Shown piece after piece: positions 1 to 13,262 of a stretch of 64,000 nucleotides of DNA. The position numbers and the translations under genes are program-made. The DNA is taken from assembly GCA_012932295.1 (NCBI GenBank), contig JAAONU010000011.1:48858352-48922351 (forward strand), given 5' to 3'. A model generated the notes under the pieces. That model was given only the letters and a program-made list of their open reading frames with translations. It did no database searches and was not told the origin of the DNA. The stretch's first letter is position 1. Every line of letters begins with the position of its first letter. This DNA is from Cyclina sinensis (Eukaryota > Mollusca > Bivalvia > Venerida > Veneridae).

Positions 1-470
1 ATAAGACAAAAAAGATTTATTGTTCTTTTGCACTGCACTTCTCCTCGAGATCTATCTATAGATGAAGTTTCAAGTTGATACCTCCAACTTTTTTTAGTTA
101 TTGTCCGGACAAAAATTACATTGTAAGTATGAAAAATTTCAAAGGGCATTAACTCAAAAATTATAGCAAAAAGAGTTATGGGTCTTAGGCACTGTACTTT
201 TTCCGTAATGAGAGCTATTTATCTGTGAAGTGTCAAGTTGATACTTCTAATACTTCTTGAGTTATGCCCCGGACAAGAATTAAGTATGAAAAAGTTCAAA
301 GAGATATTATTCCAAATTATGGAAAAAAGAGTTATGGTTCTTAGGCACTGCACTTTTCCTAAATGAGATTTATACATCTGTAAATTTTCAAGTTGATACC
401 TCCAACAGTTTTTAAGTGATTCCCCGGACAAACAAAACCCGACGGCCGGACTGACAGACGGACAAGCTGA
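1..470. repeat. Three tandem copies of an about 157-bp repeat
   Basis: Units contain TTAGGCACTG(C/T)ACTTTTCC, then TTCAAGTTGATACCTCCAAC and CCCGGACAAA. The phrase GCACTGCACTT recurs near 29, 188 and 343. The last unit runs into GACGGCCGGACTGACAGACGG. No gene was seen. Confidence 0.75.
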
Positions 471-904
471 TTCCAGTATAACCCTTAAATTACAGCTTCG
501 TTGTGGGGGTGGGGGAGTATAATAAACGTGCTATATAACAAAGCTAGCAGTAAAAAAAGCAAACATAGTTATTGCATCAAAAGATAACAAGGTGATTAAT
601 TTATAAATGAATGATGATAAACGTATTTCTTTTACTTCTTTCTTACCGGGTTAGATAGTTGGTCTCCTGGATGCATCATATATCCCTTAGCTTCGTCCCC
701 GAGATCCTATATTTAAAATGGCAGAAATGTTATTATTCAAATTAAACGTAAGAAAAATAACCACATGGGGCGAAAGAAAGCCAAGAACAATTACAATAAC
801 ATACATTTGAAGAAGAATAAGTAAAATACTTTTCCTTCAGCTTCAGCTTAAAACGCCGAAACCGATTTTACCGTGGAAACAAAATGTTACATGATAATTA
901 TGTT

Positions 905-1255
905 ACCGTTCAATGTTGATCACAATCACCTTACAAACACAAGAAACAACAAATTCCTCATCCCACAATCAAAAACACAAAAATCACATGAACTCATTCT
1001 TCCCTAGGACTATACAACTCTGGAACGAATTACCACCGAGATTAAGGCTACACCAACTGTGCCAGCTTTTATCAGTGGACCAAACAAGTTTTATAGATTT
1101 TAAGTATTCAAAATAAATTTTAAGTAAGATCTTCAGTAAAATCTTGTTTTCTTTGTTATTATCTTTTATAATTTTAGTGTTCCTGACGCGCGCCTGCCTA
1201 GTATAGTCAGTATTGACTTTTGGCAGTAATAAGTTGAAGTTGAAGTTGAAAAATA
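905..1255 (+). pseudogene. LINE 3' end, same family as at 47.3-48.4 kb
   Basis: It reads MNSFFPRTIQLWNELP in the same frame position as SFLLETIRLWNELP in the other copy. The 3' UTR with GCGCGCCTGCCTAGTATAGT and a (TTGAAG)n tail also matches. It is severely 5'-truncated. Confidence 0.75.
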
Positions 1256-4200
1256 TATATTTTTACAGGGAAGGAAATTTTGAAGATTTAATTGCAAGAT
1301 GAGTTGATAATACGGCTGTTGGGCATTGTTTAATTATTTTAACAAAATTAGTTCTGTATGATGTTGTTCCGTTCCGTTCTGCAAAATACGATTACCCACA
1401 CAGGTAACTGTATTTTGCGGTACGGAACGGAACAACGCTTTGTAATAGTCTGGTTCACGTCATGCTGGCTAACACGTACGAGTTAGTATAGTTTAAGTAA
1501 CGTTAGATTTTGGAATGAACGAACAAGCTGGTCAATTAAGATTATCTCGTGAACTAATTCTTGTCTTTTTAAGTAACCTGATTTTTAAAGTAAACCTGGT
1601 TTTTCGACTGATTATTGTTTTAGGCTATATTTCAGTCATGCAAAACATAATCTCATTAATATTTCACAAATTTTGATGTTTAAGTCTGTATGTCGTATGT
1701 GTTTATATTTCATATCTTAACTTTCTTAATCAGCATCAAGGTACATCACTTAGAAATAGAAACAAGCTCGAATTGTGTTTATAATATTTGCCTTGTTTTA
1801 CGGTTTTAACCACTATGCAAGATCTGCATAGTTCCAACATTATTATGTGAAAAACAAGTTACATGCTTGATCAATAAATACTTCTAGTAAATAATTAGGT
1901 GTATGTCTGTAATCAGTGGTAAATTTCCTTACTACAACGTTATACCTGACCTTAATGCTCAGCTAGTCATATCTTAGAAATAGGTTCTTAATAATTACAT
2001 TAAATAAAAGCATTGTTGTCGCACCACACATATGCATTATACAAGCCAATTATATTTCGTTAATGCAACCTTTATCCTGGTCAGCCATTCAGGGAAAGGT
2101 TCAAAAGATTACTTAATTATATATTTTCACTTGTTTTGCAATCATCAAGCACTATTTTGGACGGTTCTATCTATTATCTATCTATGGCTACTTCCTCGTG
2201 CCTATTGCAAGTATTATGGGTTCGCCATTTTTCAAGAAAATGCACTTGAAAATACAAAAGCAAATTTTTCGATTATTCGATAATTAAATTACACGACCAA
2301 TAAAAACAAAATCTTTGTCGCCGACTTTGAATTCCAGGACAGTAAAATGGTAAAATTTCATGTACATGTTTATCAAAATATTCTCATTTTTTAGGGTAAG
2401 GCATTTTTAAAGACGACAATTTTGTGACATCAAAGTCCCTGCAAACCTGCTCTCGGAATATTGAATTAACAATTAAAGTGTCGACTTTGTTATGTATCCA
2501 AGGAAAAAACATGAAATAAATGGATAAAATTTCATATTTTGATAAAAGGGAAATTTTACCATTTTTTGCTTCTTTTGCACAATTAGAAGTTACCGGGACT
2601 TAAACTGATTCTGTTTAATCATAGTACATGCGTCTGCCTGTTACAAGGGTACAACTTTCATCTGATAATAAAATATTGGAAACGTACATATTCTATCAAC
2701 AATCATAAAGAGTTTGTTCCGTTCCGTTTCGTAAAATACCTGTGTGGGTAACTGTATTTTACGGAACGGAATGGAACAATAGCATGCAGAACGATTCATC
2801 TCATATTCACAAGAGAAATGTTGATTAGTAAATAACATTCCATTGCTATCGGTTCCAGTCTACCAACCCTCCCAAAAAGTTGTTATTTCTTGCGAGTAGT
2901 TAGAGGTAGTTTATATGCTTCATACAATGCAATTAAACAGACACATGCATTATGATTTTGGTTTAAGATCTCGTTAGTTTAAGGAATAAGTTTCAATGCA
3001 AAAAATAAAGATGCAGAAAGATGCAGGTTACTTAAATAAAAAGACAAATTTTAGTTCACGAGATAATCTTAATTGGCCTGCTTGTTTGTTCATTCGCAAA
3101 ATTAGAAGTTACTGAGACTTCAGTCATAGCACCGGCTACGGCCTGTTACTATATTTAATGTTCATTTGATAATAAACTTTTGATAATTTGTCTATTCTCT
3201 CAACAATTATAAAATCTTTGTTCCGTTCCGTTCCGTAAAATACAGTTACCTGTGTGGGTAACTGTATTTTGCGGGACGGAACGGAGCGGCATCGTACAGA
3301 ACCCATTTTAAACACGAGGATAATTATCACGATACAGCATGATAATACAATAAGGGTTTTTTTTTTTTTTTTGTTATTAACAACCATATTTCATTTCAAG
3401 ATCCTTTTCTGGCTCAAGGATGCTGCATTTTTCATGTTGATGTTTTATGTATCAGTTCGGTGATAATTAAAGTGTGTCGATTATTCTCATTAGCTTTCGC
3501 AGAGTTATAACAGATCTAAAAGTTTAGTTGCCCACTAGAAATTTGTTTCTTCTACGACATTACAGACATGCATTAGTATAAATGAAAACACGTTTTATTT
3601 ATCACTTATTTTACTTACATGCCAACCCTTGTTAGAGTGTAATACAGACATTAAATAGGATCTTATATTTAAACACGTGTTATACAACATAATGTTTTTG
3701 CTATTCACTGCGTAGAAATATTCGTCCCTGACGTTCTATCACATGTTTACAAACATCCCTTTCTAAGGAGTAGTGATCATAATAGTCAAACTGATCTGTA
3801 ATTAAAGTCAAATATGGAGAAACCTCAACTTGTTTTACGACGTATACAGACAGCGCCCACATTTGCTCGCGCAGATTTCTTTCATCTAAGATTATTTTGA
3901 CTCATTTTAAGTGATAAAAACTCTGAAACTGAAAATACTGAAAAGAAAATATATTGAAGTTGTCAAGGAACTTTATTACTAAGCTTGCCAGAGAGTCGCA
4001 TAAAACTAATTTTCGTGATCTCTTTCAATATTGCTTGTCAGATCATGTCAGATCCTATTTATATGTACTCATATAAAGGAGTTGACAAAAGTGCCCAGCC
4101 AAACCAATTTATCCAAAAAACAAATATAAAGAATCTGGCATTCCCCGTTTGGTACCCCACACTTGTTCCGTTCCGTTCCGTTACGAAATATATTAATTAA

Positions 4201-5219
4201 CTTTAGTCCACATTGAATCTGTACATGGAATTATTCAAACCAAGTATTTATCTGTCAAAAATTTGAAAGACTCGTTTTTAAATCCGATAAGTTTCAAATT
4301 TTAAACTTGAAAAGTTCTCTCCTTACTTCCAGAGCATCCCTCTAGACCTCTAGACACTACCGGTCAAAACCAAAGGGTTGACAAACGTTGCAGTCATTCT
4401 TTTAATAGAAAAAAACTAAAGTCCCAGGATCACAATTACAAGTAGAGAAAGATGTCTTACAGGCGGAATGATATTGATTTGTACTAAAATCATTCATGCC
4501 TTTACTTTACAAATCAATGGACATGTTAGAAATATAGTGCAGTATTTTTTTCAATGATATTGCAAAGAAATACGAATGGCTTTTTAATGAAGAAATGGCT
4601 TGAATACGAAAGACTGAAATTTGTCAACATTGTTTTAGAGTGAATAGAAAATGGCTCGATCATTATCCTACATTTAATTCTATATCAGTAAAATCAATTG
4701 TATACTGGGATTTAAAACCTAAACGAAGTACAGCCTACACTCTGATTTGCCCTGTTTAGATAAATATATGAAAACAAAATAAAGAAGGGCCCTTATTTAC
4801 TTGCATTTAAGCATTCATTTTACCTTCTATCTTACATCTTACGTTACATTAACAAAAAAGAATGGTTTCACAAGTGAAAATGTTGGATGAATTAAGGAAA
4901 CATAAATCTCGCAGTCGTAATCCCGTTTTTGGCAAAATAATCGTCAGGAAGGTTATCTTAAAGGGCATAACAGTTGCGGTGCAACAACATTGAAAGGAAC
5001 ACGAAAACTGTTGTTATTGTCAACCCGAATCGTATGTTTTAAATATGAAAAGTACCACCCCAACATGGGCCGTTATTATTTATATGTGACTGAACACGGG
5101 ATAAAGCCTTATTCATGAGAATTTTAATACATTCACCTCCAAAAGCAGAGGTTTTACTCCGGACAGACGTTTTACTAATAAAATGAACCAATGACAGCAA
5201 ACAAGTATATTTGAACATA
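1256..5219. other. No gene recognised
   Basis: AT-rich sequence holding the palindromic repeats listed separately. No splice-bounded coding block or continuation of the left galectin gene was found on either strand. Confidence 0.5.
1363..4190. repeat. Cluster of small palindromic repeats (TGTTCCGTTCCG type)
   Basis: Copies lie at 1363-1436, 2713-2779 and 3219-3290, with a half copy at 4163-4190. Each full copy is a hairpin, TTGTTCCGTTCCG...AAAATAC...GGTAACTGTATTTT...CGGAACGGAACAA, about 70 bp long. Flanks of copies two and three are homologous. The flank of copy one (1500-1580) is the reverse complement of 3020-3105, so the hairpin is part of a larger repeat. Confidence 0.8.
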
Positions 5220-5570
5220 CATACGAAATTAAACAAAATAATTCGTTCATGTTTAAAGTGTTTGTGGTAGTTTGAAGCGGCAACTGACATATAACAGTTT
5301 TGAATTGTAGGAAAGGGGTAGTTAATTGCTCGATTCTGGTGTTTCTGCAGTATCACTTATACTATCACTTTTTAGGTTATGTAAAAGGCAACGCCTAATT
5401 TTCCAAATTCCTACTCGCACATTTTCATACATTTTTAACATACACAGCTTTGATACTATTGTCTTTATTTGTATTCAAGAGTGCTGTTACCCTTTCCAAT
5501 AATTGTGGCCTGAAACATAATGACAACCGTTATTAGGGACGTACACAACACACAGTTCAAATGATATACA
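5220..5570. repeat. Galectin downstream flank, homologous to 63250-63580
   Basis: The two segments share, in order, TTTGAAG.GGC.ACTGACA, ACA.TTTTGAATT, GTTACCC.TT..AATA.TTGTGGCCTGA and AACCGTTATTA. Here the block lies 0.5-0.85 kb downstream of the last left CRD1 exon. Confidence 0.6.
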
Positions 5571-6082
5571 AAAGGTGAATACAGGATTTGTGTAGTCTAC
5601 TTGACTATCATTCAAACTGAGCAACTATTATGTAAAAAAGGACTCTTCTTATCTACTGACTTTCCTGCAGTGTCAGATTGAACGGCGACTTAAAGTAAAT
5701 ATAAACAATCAGATAATTGAAAAAAACGTCCTTAAGTGCTTGCATTTTTTTCCTACCACCTAACGCTACCATTAAATCTTTCTAATAAACATTATAACGG
5801 CCCTTGTAACGAGGCTTTGTTTGACTTTGATTATGCAAAGGCTTTCTGTAACCATCAACACGCACCTAAACAGGACTATGGATCCAGTATATTGTACAAT
5901 TCAATTGTTTCGAATGGTCCCAGCTGCTTCAACAAAACACAGCTAGCTTATCATACTGCCAATAAATTCTGTATTCTGATAATCTTCTGCCAAAAAAAAG
6001 ATGAGCAAGAGTTGAATAAAAAATCTACTTTCTACAAATTGTGAGATCCATCTATGGGATATGCTATATGAATTCTACTCAC

Positions 6083-8433
6083 CCCTCCGTGTCTCTCAAA
6101 ACACACAGCGTTAACTCGGATGCCTTGTTCTACAGTAACATGGGTAACACGGTGTTTCTCTATTCTGTGTCTATAGTCGCAGAAATGACGTCTGTTAACA
6201 GAAACCTAGTGTGCATGAAAGAGGAAAAGTACCATGACACATTGTCATATGACATAACAGTTAAAACCTGAAGTCCAACAAACATTTACTTTAATAAAAA
6301 AAAAAAAAAAGTTTTTTTATGAATTATTTTATGACGAAAGTCTTAAAAATGTATTTGTCCAAAGTACCTTGCGCTCTGCTGACAATTCTGTATAGGAAAA
6401 TCGTTCACACCTCTAGACTATTTTAAATGAAGTCAACTAAACTATACAAAAAGAATATGAAATGAAAAGAGTTATTAAGCAAGTATTAACAAAACCTAGA
6501 CTAATTTTAGAAAATGTATCTTCAAACAGAGACTAGATATTTAAGGCGTACAGAATAATGTTGCGGCATCACATGGATTGTTACTTCACAACGCTGATCT
6601 CTGCTGAATGGAAATCTTCCATGCGTTTCCTCGGCGCCCCAAAATCCAGCCTGAAGACTGTTTCGGACAACCTGGCTCGCCAAAATTGTTTATTGATTAC
6701 TTGTTATGTACACGAACGGTACAAAATAACAATATATCAATGTATTAGTTGTTAAGAAAGTTAAAAGACAATATTTATACAGAACTTCCTTTAAAGGCAG
6801 ATCTATATTTTAACACTTCAAATAATTATTACATACATAATTGCTATACAATTTATTAAACTTATATTCAAGAACATTATAGGGGTAATAGGAAACGAAA
6901 GTATCAAAATGTGTCTTTTTTCTTGTCTTCATTTCATTTTTACTGAATTTAGCGTCTATTTGTCTGTTATCGATTTACTACATTAAATTATCTTATTTAA
7001 CCACAGTATATTAGAAATTGTATTCAATTAAGCCTATACACGTTGTAAAACTATTCCTTTGAAATTGTGCGTCCCTGGCCCCATTATAAATCGCAAACGG
7101 TATATAAGGAAAAGGGTTATATGGCATATATGATATATAAGACTGAAATGAAAATCGATTATCGAATCGAATCGGAAAAAGCATTTCAATTTACAATCGG
7201 AAAATAATCGAAATGTGATAAACATATAGACTGGAAACACTTTCATAAGCGTTGTACACTTCATCCTTATCGGACAGTATTATCACAACAAATGTTGTTT
7301 AGATGCATCAAATTAAATAGTATCGAATCAGTTATTTATCCAGTTATTTAATGTATTCATAATGCCAAATGTACATCTGTTAAAAAAATCCCACAAAGGC
7401 GCCTTCCCTTGCCACCTGGCAACATCGATCATTGGAAATGAATATCGATTGTTGCCGACATAACACGGCCGCCAACGACTATTTGATATAAATCAATTAT
7501 CGTGGCATTACTAAATTGAAAAGTGAACTTCAAAGAAATAGACTACGTTATAATCCACTTTGACTGAAAAAAAAAATACTTGACTGACATAAATCTAGAG
7601 AAAAAGTGTTCAAATTTACTTGCTGCGAAACAAATGGAACTGTAGTATTGAAATTAAAATGAGAACGAACTTTCTTATCAACCTGTATATCAACAGTTCT
7701 GGAAAAATTGAATTGTTCAATTTGAGTTTAATATGGCATCAACATCGGTTTAGGGCATTGCTGTTCTGTAAAATCAATAACTTCTGAAATGTACATGTAT
7801 CTTTACATTTTGAGACCAATCAATCCAACATAAACTAACTAAATATATAAACTGACTGAATTATGGCTGTAAGAGACACTTTGCACGGAAAAAAGAAATT
7901 GTATATTATATGTAGAACATACTTGATTTTCGTTGAATCTCGGATTGAACCATAAAGCACAGTCATTTCTTGGGTATATGCTGGGTCCCGCTTGTAACGA
8001 AATGACAAACCTGTAAAAAATCAATAGACGTCGCTCATAAACAATATTAATACAGTGTGAACTTGAGGCAAAAAGGTATTTATGACGTCTTTTTTATGTT
8101 TGAACATTTGCCTAAGCAGTTCATATAAATGTTTGCAAATGGAAGGAAATACCGTATGTATTGGAGATCACATTTTAGAATGCCGATGATTAACTAACTA
8201 TTGCTAAAATAATTAACCGGTTGTGAATTTGATTTGACCTTAATCGATCTATTTGGAGTTTCTAATTAAAGACAATAGACCGTGTAAAAAATGAGCTTTT
8301 CTTTTTTGTTAAAATTTCATTTTATAGTAATATTATAATCTCACCCGTTGTGGTGGCGATCACGTGTGCCCGATACGTGGATCTGAAGGCCATCATGTAG
8401 ACCTCCTGGAATTTCACTTATATACGGATTTGC
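6083..8433 (-). CDS. Paralogous galectin CRD1 (left copy), four exons
   Basis: Exons 8433-8345 (89 nt), 8010-7923 (88 nt), 6671-6552 (120 nt) and 6205-6083 (123 nt) match CRD1 of the right-hand gene in length, phase and sequence. They show IPGGLHDGLQIHVSG, LWFNPRFNENQ, VVRNSLQAG and VSVNRRHFCDYRHR. All splice sites are intact (donors gtgag, gtatg, gtacg, gtgag). Two sugar-contact positions differ from the family: the His before FNPRF is Trp, and WGAEER has become WGAEET, losing the Arg. The second intron is about 970 bp longer than in the right copy and holds AT-rich insert sequence. No linker or second CRD was recognised in 1-6000, so the gene either continues beyond the left edge or is truncated. 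Upstream exons were not found either. Confidence 0.85.
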
Positions 8434-8682
8434 CTGCAAAGATGGAAATAAAACCAATAGCAGTTATGCTTGCATAGTATCTGTTAATTTTCAACCTAAG
8501 GTAAATCAGGTCACGGCAATTCGCTACACTGTAAAGAACAAAAGCTGTCAGCAGAATACACTATTATTTTCAGTTATGACCCATTTACGATCTTAAGCTA
8601 CTTGCAAGTGAGAGTTTGAAACGCATGACTACACAAATGTACGAAAAGATTATAAAAGTAAAGTAAAATAAAGTGCTACCCC

Positions 8683-8977
8683 GCCCGCTTAGCTCAATAG
8701 GTAGAGCACTGGATTACTAATCCTTGGGTTCCTGGTTCGACCCCTGGGCTGGGCAAAATTTCTCCGTGACAATTGATCTCAGGCATTGTGTCTAATGTTC
8801 ATTTGTCTCTCACCGCTAATTCAGACTAGATCAAGTGGGAACAGTAGTCAGTCACTTGCGGAGAAATTGGTAATTACTGGTTAGTTATTCAGGAAAACCG
8901 GTTAGGTGGACTGACCGCCGAGATATAACCTATGTTGAAATCGGCGTAAAACCCAAAATAAATACATACATACATAC
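8683..8977 (+). mobile_element. tRNA-derived SINE
   Basis: The head (8683-8755) folds like a tRNA. It has box A (TTAGCTCAATAGGTAGAGC), box B (GGTTCGACCCC) and a mostly paired acceptor stem, but two mismatches in the anticodon stem. A 200-bp body follows and ends in TACATACATACATACG. Imperfect duplicates GTGCTACCCC and GTGCACCCCC flank it. A, B boxes plus body and repeat tail identify a SINE rather than a tRNA gene. Confidence 0.75.
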
Positions 8978-9479
8978 GTGCACCCCCCCCCCCTAGCCTC
9001 CCGGGCTTATGAGACACCTCTTAGTGTACACATTTACTCCCAGATTATAATTATTATGTTTAATAAATAGCAAGATTTTCATATTTTCAAATTTTCATAA
9101 TTCATAGCAATTTTCATAAAAAAGCAAAACGTGTATCTGCTTTTGTCAGCTGAGTCATAGCAGTACAGTGTAAGACATGGTGATATTTATTATTCCGCTT
9201 CTTAAATGAAAACAATAATGGCCAGAATTATTAACTTCGAATTATATAATCATCTGATTTACACCTATCGCACTTTAAAATATTTCAGCTTTAACGCGTC
9301 TACTCTCGCGATTTTCACGAGTTTCCGTCACTTTTGATACGCCTATTTTCGCTATCCCTGGATTGTAATACTCCGGTATTTAATAAAGCAACTTTTATAC
9401 ATGTAAACCTTTAATGACATTTTTTTTCATCGTTCATGATGACTCGCGTGTTTATATAATTATAATATAGTAATGAACT

Positions 9480-10330
9480 TTCAGGTTATTGATTACGCCC
9501 AGGTCCAGCGGCTCAGCTTTACTAGAGGTTTTTGGAGGCAGAAACTCAAGCTTTACAACTTAAGCTTCATCTTAGGATGAGCCTGACAGATGTCTACCAC
9601 AAGAGCAATCTTTTTTCTCTCTCTTTTTTATATCTTTGTCTATGTCTTGCTCCCAGCTTTGAAATATTTCGGACGTCAATAATGCTTTTCGATTGCTAGT
9701 GTACTTGGTCGGTTTTTAAAGCAGCGGGGCTTTGCTGACTTTCTGATTACCAACAGAGTCAATTTGTGTGTACCGCTCATATTTGCGCAGACTAGGACTG
9801 TCATCCGCTCTTTTGATATTTACCGCAATAACAGCGTACATTTCTGAATTCGTGTGTTTTGTCTGGGAGCATTTGTAGAATATGCCTGTTTCATCAGCAT
9901 TATAAACATTGTCCGGGCTACATTCGAGGGTTTTCTTTCCATTTAGTCATTGCCTTGCATTGTATTTCTCGACAAACGTCCTTAAAAGACATTCCATATC
10001 TATTTTTGAACCATGTTATACATCCTGTCTTTGCGGAAAAATCTAAGCTTGTAAATTTTAGTTTTGATGTGAATTCATTAGCCCTTTACATTAACACTGG
10101 ACCCGTGATAACATCTCCCGAGAAAACATATCCCGATTCACAAGCGTTTGTGCACTTCCAAAGATTTAAGTTCATCCCATTTTCAGGTTTTCATCATTTG
10201 GCATAATTCTGGTATCCCTCTTTGATAGAGTTGGCATTCTTTATCCACTTTGCTAATGTGCTGTAGCTGATATATAGCTCTTCTGCAATGTCACTTTAAG
10301 CATCCTGTAAATTAAGTTACTCAAGAATTT
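9480..10330 (-). pseudogene. Tigger/pogo-type transposase relic
   Basis: Read on the minus strand in several frames, the sequence shows in order a CENP-B-type helix-turn-helix (ISYSTLAKWIKN, then GCITWFKNRYGMSFK), the start of the DDE domain (NVYNADETGIFYK, with the following LPDK in another frame), and a later block resembling the FVDNCPAHP aspartate region near 9590. Stops and frameshifts are many. The plus-strand 115-codon frame here is a shadow. Confidence 0.7.
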
Positions 10331-13044
10331 CAAGTTGACAGTAGAACAGGGGTAACTGGTGCTTGGATGACAAAGATATTGTATATATTTCCACCTGGAG
10401 GGAGTCAGAACCACTGTATAAAGGTTTGTTGAGTAATCTTATAATTTTACAAAACAAGAAGATTAAACTGTGTGATAAAAAAATCACTTATATTTTAAGC
10501 TTGGGTAGTACATGTAATATAATAAATCTACATGAAATATGTCTGGAATTTCCTAACATCTGCAATTCAAACCAAATGTCTTTTGTGGTTCAAAAAAAAC
10601 TGTGAGGCCGATCTGTACTCAGACGACAGGTTTATTTGTGACTACGCATTTCATCATGTAGAACAGTTATGGTGTTCCTAAACTGTCCACCGTCTCGTAA
10701 CACATTACAAGAATAAATGTTCAAGATTTAATTCTCAATGGTTGTTATTAGGCACAGAAGGTATAAACAGTTTCGGACAAAGTTGGACACGTGAGTAACT
10801 GGCTGGTACCTCCACCTAGTGCTTGCTATTGGTATGACTGTTAATAAGATGACATACGATATATCTATAGGTACAGTAGTTATCTGTTTGAAAATCGGCG
10901 CATTTTTTACCATTACTAATAGATGAACAAGGAAAGGTTAAATCATTTAGCATAGATACAGGTTTGTTACATTTTACAGGCTCAGTGTGTAAAGAAAAAT
11001 ATAATAATGGTGTAAAGGAACTATTTAGTTTCAGAATAGCTGCATTGAAGTTTTGTGCTTCAAACATCACTGTAAACAAATCAAGAAATGTTATAACGAG
11101 TATTAACTTTTACGCTGGTATCATGATAATAACGATTTTATAGATCCTACGAAAAGCTCATTTGTTACACGAATGCTAGAATATGCGAAAGAACTAGTTC
11201 AAAACCAGTTCAGAAGAAATATTTGTTATCATCAGAGCATTTGATTAAGCTTTGTATCATGTTTTCTGGTTCAAAGGACGTAATTATATAAAGAGATATA
11301 TCTCTGTTACTTTTTAACTAATTAAGTTTTGCAGGTTCTTTCAGATATAGTGAAGTAAGTGAATTAAGGTGTTGTGGTATAAAAATGTTTATGGATTACA
11401 CAGAACATTTGGTGAAGAAAAGAAAACTGGACGACTTTGTCGTGAAGGGAGGTACGTAGTTTTCGCAAAAGGTGAAAACAGTCGCATGTCCAGTTGCAAT
11501 GTTTCAAACATATGAGCTATGTATCACACTTGTCTACACATCGTGGCTTCTATGTATTTGTTTTACCCAGCTTGTAGATTGGGTTCTTTTTTAGCCAAAT
11601 ATGAAAAGTTAAGCTTTATACGAGCTCGAGAACGTATTATTTGTAAAAAAAAAAAAAATGGTCGCGTCAAATATGAATATTGTTACACATTCTTTACGTG
11701 CAAGTGGGGCATCCACTGCCGCCAATGCGGACGGCGTGACAGAGCGACGCTAAAATCGCCATGATAGATGGAAAAAATAAGGAAAATATTCTTACATTCA
11801 AGATTCTGTTAGGAAAAAGTTATCAATTATAATTCATGAGCTTAGGAAAATCTGAAAAAAAGTTCTCTAATCTTTGAATCTCATTCTACTGAAGTCTATC
11901 CATTGCAAACCGTTTTGTGTTTTGTGAGTAGGTACGAGAAAACCTGAAAGTTCTGCACATTACGACTTATAAGGCAGAACAGATGTCTAAACGTAGCGGC
12001 ATTCACAAGTGAGCGATTCATTTTGTACATAACGGTCATGTGGTATAACCCTGTGTTGGACGGTAAAATAGTGCGTGTTTTTCAGATCTAGGCTTCATTC
12101 AGTGAACATTGCTTTGAATCAAATTCAATGATATAAAGTTTCAGTTGTTCATTCTTTTGCTTACGGTAACATTTTTGTACATTTAAATAGATAATTCAGG
12201 GGAAAATGTTAATATTTATACCCGTAAGCTATATACCATTAAGTCGTTTTATACATTGTATCATGTATTTAAATTGTTTTACACAAACATGCTTGGACAC
12301 AGTTGATAGATCCTAACGCATCTGAATGCGTTTCCTTTTGCGTATGACTCCGTGAAATCGTCAGCTGCCAAACATTGTTTGTGATATTATTTCCAGAAAT
12401 TTAAGGTTTGTCGTTATTTCCGGTTGAAAGATAAAAGCATTTTAACAGCATTGTCACTAAAAGAAATTTAAAAACCTTGACGTCAACGGGGAAATCATTT
12501 ATGGAAAATTTGGCGTTTGTTTGTGTTTCCGGTTGAAAGATTTAATCATTTAAATGGCATTGTCAATAACTGAAATTTTAAAACCATGACGTCAACGGGC
12601 GTTGTCGAGTTAAAGGCGGCCATTAAGTTTTGCTTGGGATAAGACAAGACACCATGTGAAACGTTAAAGATGTTACAGAGTTCCTGAAACGCAGTAGGGT
12701 GCTTGTCTTTAAGTGCCTTAAGGATGATGAGAGGGATACCTAGTCCTGTATATGGAAAACCTCGGGGACCCCTCACCATAGAAGGCAAGAGTACAGAAAA
12801 GTGGTGGGACATAGATAATCATGTGTTGTTTTTTTTTCATAGACAAGAAAGGCATATTCCTATAGTATCAGATTTCTGATGGCCAGACATTGACCGCTTG
12901 TTACACTTCGAAGGTTAGCACATAAGAAATTTAGGCATTATTTCAGTTATTGTTTGAAGTTTATGAGTGTTAGAATTAAATGCTTGTTGTAAACATTGTT
13001 TTAAATATTAAAAGTACACCGTAACTGTAACGACTTACTTTTAT
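10331..13044. other. No gene recognised
   Basis: Short open frames only. The longest structured-looking one (minus, 12812-12546, 88 codons, with PRGFPYTGLGIPLIILKAL) matches no family I know. It lies next to the duplicated segment and the mariner relic, so it may be transposon debris. Confidence 0.45.
12412..12600. repeat. Direct duplication, about 115-bp period
   Basis: TTTCCGGTTGAAAGAT ... TTGACGTCAACGGG occurs twice, at 12418-12490 and 12530-12600, with moderate divergence. Confidence 0.65.
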
Positions 13045-13262
13045 CACTTCAGGTTTTTAGGCGTGACTTGATGCAGACATTGAAGAAGAAACGCCCAAAT
13101 CACCAATCGCATAATATTTTAACAAGATAACGCGCGTGGACACAGGGCTGATTCAACCTTCCTTCACATTTACTTGCTTGGTTTTAACATTCTTCAGCAT
13201 CCAACCTACAGTCCAGATTTTGCCCCTTTCGACTTTAGAGTTCTCTAGAGTACGCCAGGACG
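13045..13262 (+). pseudogene. Mariner transposase fragment
   Basis: One frame reads QDNAR (second catalytic Asp), then LLGFNILQHPTYSPDFAPFDF, the mariner D34D signature, with a frameshift upstream. The rest of the transposase is not recognisable. Confidence 0.7.

Noticed and set aside
6041..6271. Plus-strand protein conserved with 59873-60091
   Set aside because: The similarity comes from the minus-strand galectin CRD exons (6205-6083 and 60034-59912) lying underneath.
7120..7500. Separate MITE in the left galectin intron (CGATTATCGAATCG region)
   Set aside because: The intron is clearly longer than in the right copy, but I could not define inverted ends or a target duplication.
8683..8755. 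A functional tRNA gene
   Set aside because: The anticodon stem has two mismatches, and the tRNA-like part continues into a body and a TACA repeat tail typical of a SINE.
12546..12812. Minus-strand 88-codon frame as a real gene
   Set aside because: No family recognised, no splice partners, and it lies among repeats; kept only as a note in the gene-free stretch.
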